A DNA stretch of 15,835 bases, from positions 1-15,835 of the forward strand of contig JAEDIV010000047.1 of the NCBI GenBank assembly GCA_016296675.1. The letters are read 5' to 3'. A model generated the notes under the pieces. The model searched no databases, had not been told where the DNA came from, and worked only from the letters and a program-made list of their open reading frames with translations. A program made the position numbers and the translations under genes. Shown piece after piece: positions 13,158 through 15,835 of this stretch. The DNA is from Clostridia bacterium (lineage in GTDB: Bacteria > Bacillota > Clostridia > Christensenellales > Aristaeellaceae). Positions within the stretch are counted from its first letter, which is position 1, and each line of letters opens with the position of its first letter.

Positions 13158-15323
13158 GTGAAAAAGATCCTTTCCTATATTCTTATTGTGTGTGCGCTCA
13201 CCCTGTATCTTTTGCCCGGCGCTGTTGCCGACGGATATACGGTCACCCTTTCTCCCCGCAGAAGCGTCACCCTAAAGCCGGGCGCAACACAGCAGGTTTC
13301 CATCGCCATAACGCCCGTCAATCTGACCGATCACACGGTTTTCTGGACCAGTGAAAACGAATACATCGCGACGGTTTCGCAAAAAGGCGTCATCACAGCG
13401 CATGCAGCTGGACAGACAAAAATAACGGCGATGATCGAAAGCGGCGACTACGCAACGCTGACGGTCAACGTATCCGGTAATCCCGTAAAATCGCTTTCCA
13501 TAAAAGAAAGCAATGTAGAGCTTGCCCTTGGCGGCACCTATCAGATGGAAGCCGTTATCAATCATACTGCCGATGACAAGCGCGTCAAATGGTATACCGA
13601 CGATGACTCCATCGCAACCATCGACGCAAACGGCAAGGTCACCGCTGTCGGATACGGAACGGCGCTCATCACCGTCTTATCGGTAAACGGCATGACCGCG
13701 CAGGCAACGGTATATGTGCCTGCGGAAGTAACCAGCATCCTGCTGGATCCTCAAAAGCTCATGCTTTCGCCCGGCGACAGCCGCGAACTGGACGCCTATG
13801 TATTCCCCGGAAACGCCCGGAATCGCGCGCTCACCTGGGAATCGAGCAACAACGATATTGCGCGCGTAGACGATATGGGCGTGGTGACCGCCGTAAAGGA
13901 AGGCATCTGCCAGGTCCGGGCAAAAACAGAAAACGGCGTTTATGCCATTTGCGAAATCATCGTCGACAAAGTTCCTTCAACGCTTGCGCTTTCGGAAGAG
14001 TCCATTTATCTCACGCGCACAAACCGCAAATACACCCTATCCCCCATCATCACGCCGGAAAACGCCAAAGACGCGCCTCTTACATGGACAAGTTCCGATG
14101 AAAACGTCGCGCTCGTTGAAAACGGACAGGTCATCGGCATCGGCTTTGGAAGCGCCGTTATCACTGCCACATCCGAAAACGGACTCAGTGCGCAGTGCTC
14201 GGTGCATGTAAGCGAAGAAGTAACGGATGCTTCCTTTGAAAAGGACAGCTACCGCATATTCGTCGGCGCAGATCCCTTCACCCCGGAAATCGTATTTACA
14301 CCCGAAGACGCACAGGACAAAATCATTTCCTATACAAGCGGGAACAAAAACATCATTACAGTTTCTGAAGACGGCGTTGTGACACCCGTAAACATCGGCA
14401 AAACCTATCTTCGCGCCGAAACCGCCGGCGGTCTTACACTGGAAAGCGAAATTTTCATTGTAGAAGACACCCGTGAAATATCCTTCCCGCTCAGCAATTA
14501 CATTCTGACCGAGCACACCACGCAAACGCTTACCGTTACGGCGCAGTCGGAATCCGCCGTCGTTCCGGATCTCATTTGGAAAAGCAGTATTCCAAGCGTC
14601 TGCGCGGTCATCGACGGAACGCTCTATGCGCAGTCTGAAGGCGCAACCGTGATCACCGCTTCAACGGAAGACGGCGCCTTGTCCTGTATGTGCACAGTCA
14701 CCGTCATCGACAACCCCACAATTCCGACCAAAACCATCGCTCTCACCTTTGATAACGGCCCGGGAGAATACACAGAATCTGTGCTTGAAGCGCTCGACGC
14801 GTTCGGCGTAAAGGCAACGTTCTTCCTTCTTGGAAAGAACGTCAAGGCCAATCCGAAGACCGCCGCCCTTTTAAAGGAAACCGAGCACGAAATCGGCAAT
14901 CACACCTACGAAAACATGAGTCTGAACACCTCAAGCGTTGCCGACATATCAAAAAGTCTCGCACTGACAGATTCTGTGATCATCAAAGCTGTCGGCCGTG
15001 AAGCCACGGTTCTGCGCGCTCCGGACGCAAACCTGTCCGCCCGGCTTTTTGCAACCTTCTTAGACACACGCCCGTTCATCGGCTGGTCTTACATCATTCC
15101 GGACATGCTGACCGATGCAACAAAGGAATCCGTGCGCGACGCAACCCTTGCCGCTGCCGGCAACAACGCAATTCTTGTTCTGCACGAATCCTCTTTGGCA
15201 ACGAGTGAAGCACTCTATGAACTGATTCGCGAAATGATCTTAAGCGGCTATCGGTTCGTGACCGTGTCCGAACTTCGGACGCTGATGGGCGATACAAACG
15301 CCGTATTCACGACAAAAAAATGA
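13158..15323 (+). CDS. Secreted Big_2-repeat protein with degenerate polysaccharide deacetylase (NodB) domain
   Basis: A 721-residue exported protein. A signal peptide occupies residues 1-25 (MKKILSYILIVCALTLYLLP, cleavage near AVA-D). Six bacterial Ig-like (Big_2) repeats of about 82 residues follow at about 27-107, 108-189, 190-271, 272-353, 354-437 and 438-519. Each has the W/Y-S/T-S...IA.V...G.V.A...G...I pattern. Residues 525-710 form a NodB-type carbohydrate esterase 4 domain, a family that removes acetyl groups from peptidoglycan or other glycans using a D-H-H metal site. The first motif reads TFDNG (Asn533 where the family has a metal-binding Asp). The second reads HTYEN (His582 kept, Asn586 in place of His). 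Arg620 (LRAP) and His676 (LVLHES) are kept. The fold is clear but metal binding is doubtful, so it may be a pseudo-enzyme or glycan-binding module. It ends on AAAAAAATGA, overlapping the L,D-transpeptidase gene. Confidence 0.92.
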   Translation: MKKILSYILIVCALTLYLLPGAVADGYTVTLSPRRSVTLKPGATQQVSIAITPVNLTDHTVFWTSENEYIATVSQKGVITAHAAGQTKITAMIESGDYATLTVNVSGNPVKSLSIKESNVELALGGTYQMEAVINHTADDKRVKWYTDDDSIATIDANGKVTAVGYGTALITVLSVNGMTAQATVYVPAEVTSILLDPQKLMLSPGDSRELDAYVFPGNARNRALTWESSNNDIARVDDMGVVTAVKEGICQVRAKTENGVYAICEIIVDKVPSTLALSEESIYLTRTNRKYTLSPIITPENAKDAPLTWTSSDENVALVENGQVIGIGFGSAVITATSENGLSAQCSVHVSEEVTDASFEKDSYRIFVGADPFTPEIVFTPEDAQDKIISYTSGNKNIITVSEDGVVTPVNIGKTYLRAETAGGLTLESEIFIVEDTREISFPLSNYILTEHTTQTLTVTAQSESAVVPDLIWKSSIPSVCAVIDGTLYAQSEGATVITASTEDGALSCMCTVTVIDNPTIPTKTIALTFDNGPGEYTESVLEALDAFGVKATFFLLGKNVKANPKTAALLKETEHEIGNHTYENMSLNTSSVADISKSLALTDSVIIKAVGREATVLRAPDANLSARLFATFLDTRPFIGWSYIIPDMLTDATKESVRDATLAAAGNNAILVLHESSLATSEALYELIREMILSGYRFVTVSELRTLMGDTNAVFTTKK
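15314..15320 (+). other. Possible -1 slippery heptamer A AAA AAA at the gene junction
   Basis: Seven As are phased as A-AAA-AAA in the upstream frame (third base of an ACA codon, then two Lys codons) and followed immediately by TGA. A -1 slip would read AAA-AAA-ATG and enter the downstream L,D-transpeptidase frame without a stop. One extra A would have the same effect. No strong stimulatory hairpin or upstream Shine-Dalgarno-like element was seen. Confidence 0.45.
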
Positions 15324-15784
15324 TCAGAATCAAAAAAAGCATGCGCACGCTTGAAGTGATCGCGCCCTCCGGGAAAATCGTTTTCTCCTGCTCTGTGTCT
15401 CTGGGAAAATGTCCGACAGGTGCAAAAACGCAGGAGGGCGACATGAAAACGCCCGAAGGCATCTACCGCATAACGCACAAGAACTTCAAAAGCAAATATC
15501 ATATTGCTCTTGGCGTCAGCTATCCTTCCCGAAAGGACGCCCTTCTCGCGCTTAAAGAAAAGCGCATCCGCCGTATACAGGCCATTGGCATTTACGCCTG
15601 CGACCTTATACGCGTCCGTCCCTCGTGGAAAACGCCGCTGGGCGGTTTTATCATGATCCACGGCGAGCACCCGGATCACCTTTCGGGCGATTGGACGGCA
15701 GGCTGCATTGCAGTGAAAAATGAAGAAATCGAAGCGATTGAAAAATGCGTAAAATGCGGAGAAACCATTGAAATTCTCCTGTAA
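15320..15784 (+). CDS. L,D-transpeptidase (YkuD) catalytic domain protein
   Basis: A 154-residue protein that is essentially a bare YkuD domain. Such enzymes cross-link peptidoglycan stems (3-3 links) or attach proteins, using a cysteine nucleophile outside the membrane. Family landmarks are VSLGKCPTGAKTQEGDMKTPEGIYRI-type residues at 26-51, His114-Gly115 (IMIHG) and the catalytic block TAGCIAVKNEE with Cys129. The middle is short but complete. There is no signal peptide or membrane anchor, which is odd for this activity. The ATG overlaps the stop of the Big_2/NodB gene (ATGA), and no Shine-Dalgarno sequence precedes it. Translation therefore depends on coupling or on a -1 shift at the preceding A7 run. 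A later Met at 15341 is possible but would cut into the domain. Confidence 0.88.
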   Translation: MIRIKKSMRTLEVIAPSGKIVFSCSVSLGKCPTGAKTQEGDMKTPEGIYRITHKNFKSKYHIALGVSYPSRKDALLALKEKRIRRIQAIGIYACDLIRVRPSWKTPLGGFIMIHGEHPDHLSGDWTAGCIAVKNEEIEAIEKCVKCGETIEILL

Positions 15785-15835
15785 GGGTCTGTCTCATTAA
15801 GAATAAAACCTCAAAAAAGCAACACAGCGGGACGG
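15785..15835. mobile_element. Possible insertion-sequence end at the window edge
   Basis: Directly after the L,D-transpeptidase stop the sequence reads GGGTCTGTCTCATTAAG, which resembles the terminal inverted repeats of several insertion-sequence families (TGAGACAGACCC on the other strand). Nothing else is recognisable before the window ends, and no matching far end is present, so this is only a suggestion. Confidence 0.25.

Noticed and set aside
13150..13161. Three-codon leader ORF (ATG GCG CGG TGA) overlapping the GTG start of the Big_2 gene
   Set aside because: Its ATG is only 1 nt from AGGAGG, too close for initiation, and it has no regulatory features.

Overview
The window looks like a Gram-positive, probably uncultured Clostridia-type (Firmicutes) chromosome. 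The reasons are strong AGGAGG-type ribosome binding sites, GTG/TTG starts, ATGA-coupled operons, a consensus TTGACT-17-TATAAT promoter, and secreted wall proteins built from peptidoglycan-binding, SH3 and Big_2 domains with PEPT-type proline linkers. The lineage is inferred from gene style; no phylogenetic marker is present.

Layout: (1) 2-6783, plus strand: an oligopeptide ABC importer operon. It holds a solute-binding protein (5' end outside the window), a strong intergenic terminator, then oppB, oppC, oppD, oppF and an alanine racemase gene. From oppB on, neighbours overlap or almost touch. OppC carries an extra extracytoplasmic segment with an SH3-like part. OppD and OppF lack the C-terminal cysteines typical of many family members. 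The alr gene is broken by a frameshift best explained by loss of about 25 nt between short direct repeats. (2) 6784-7063: a gap filled with at least six hairpins between convergent genes. (3) 7064-11215, minus: a 1383-residue secreted wall-binding protein with a propeller-like N-terminus, five PG_binding_1-like domains plus a degenerate sixth, three SH3-like domains and two long PEPT/PTAE stalks encoded by 12-nt tandem repeats. (4) 11297-12983, minus: a compact set of a small acidic unknown protein, RadC and a zinc-ribbon unknown protein. (5) 13094-15784, plus: a clear promoter drives a secreted six-Big_2 plus NodB-fold protein with a degenerate metal site. This is followed by a signal-less L,D-transpeptidase whose ATG sits on the end of a canonical A AAA AAA heptamer. 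(6) The last 51 bases hold no gene and begin with a motif resembling an insertion-sequence end.

Functional theme: nearly everything outside the radC cluster concerns the cell wall or peptides. The importer and the alanine racemase could connect peptide uptake to D-/L-alanine interconversion; this is inference. The most unusual points are the possible -1 frameshift or indel that would fuse the deacetylase-like protein to the L,D-transpeptidase, the SH3-like insert in a permease, the probable pseudo-deacetylase, the broken alr and the hairpin cluster. No clear defence system, CRISPR array, tRNA or rRNA is visible.
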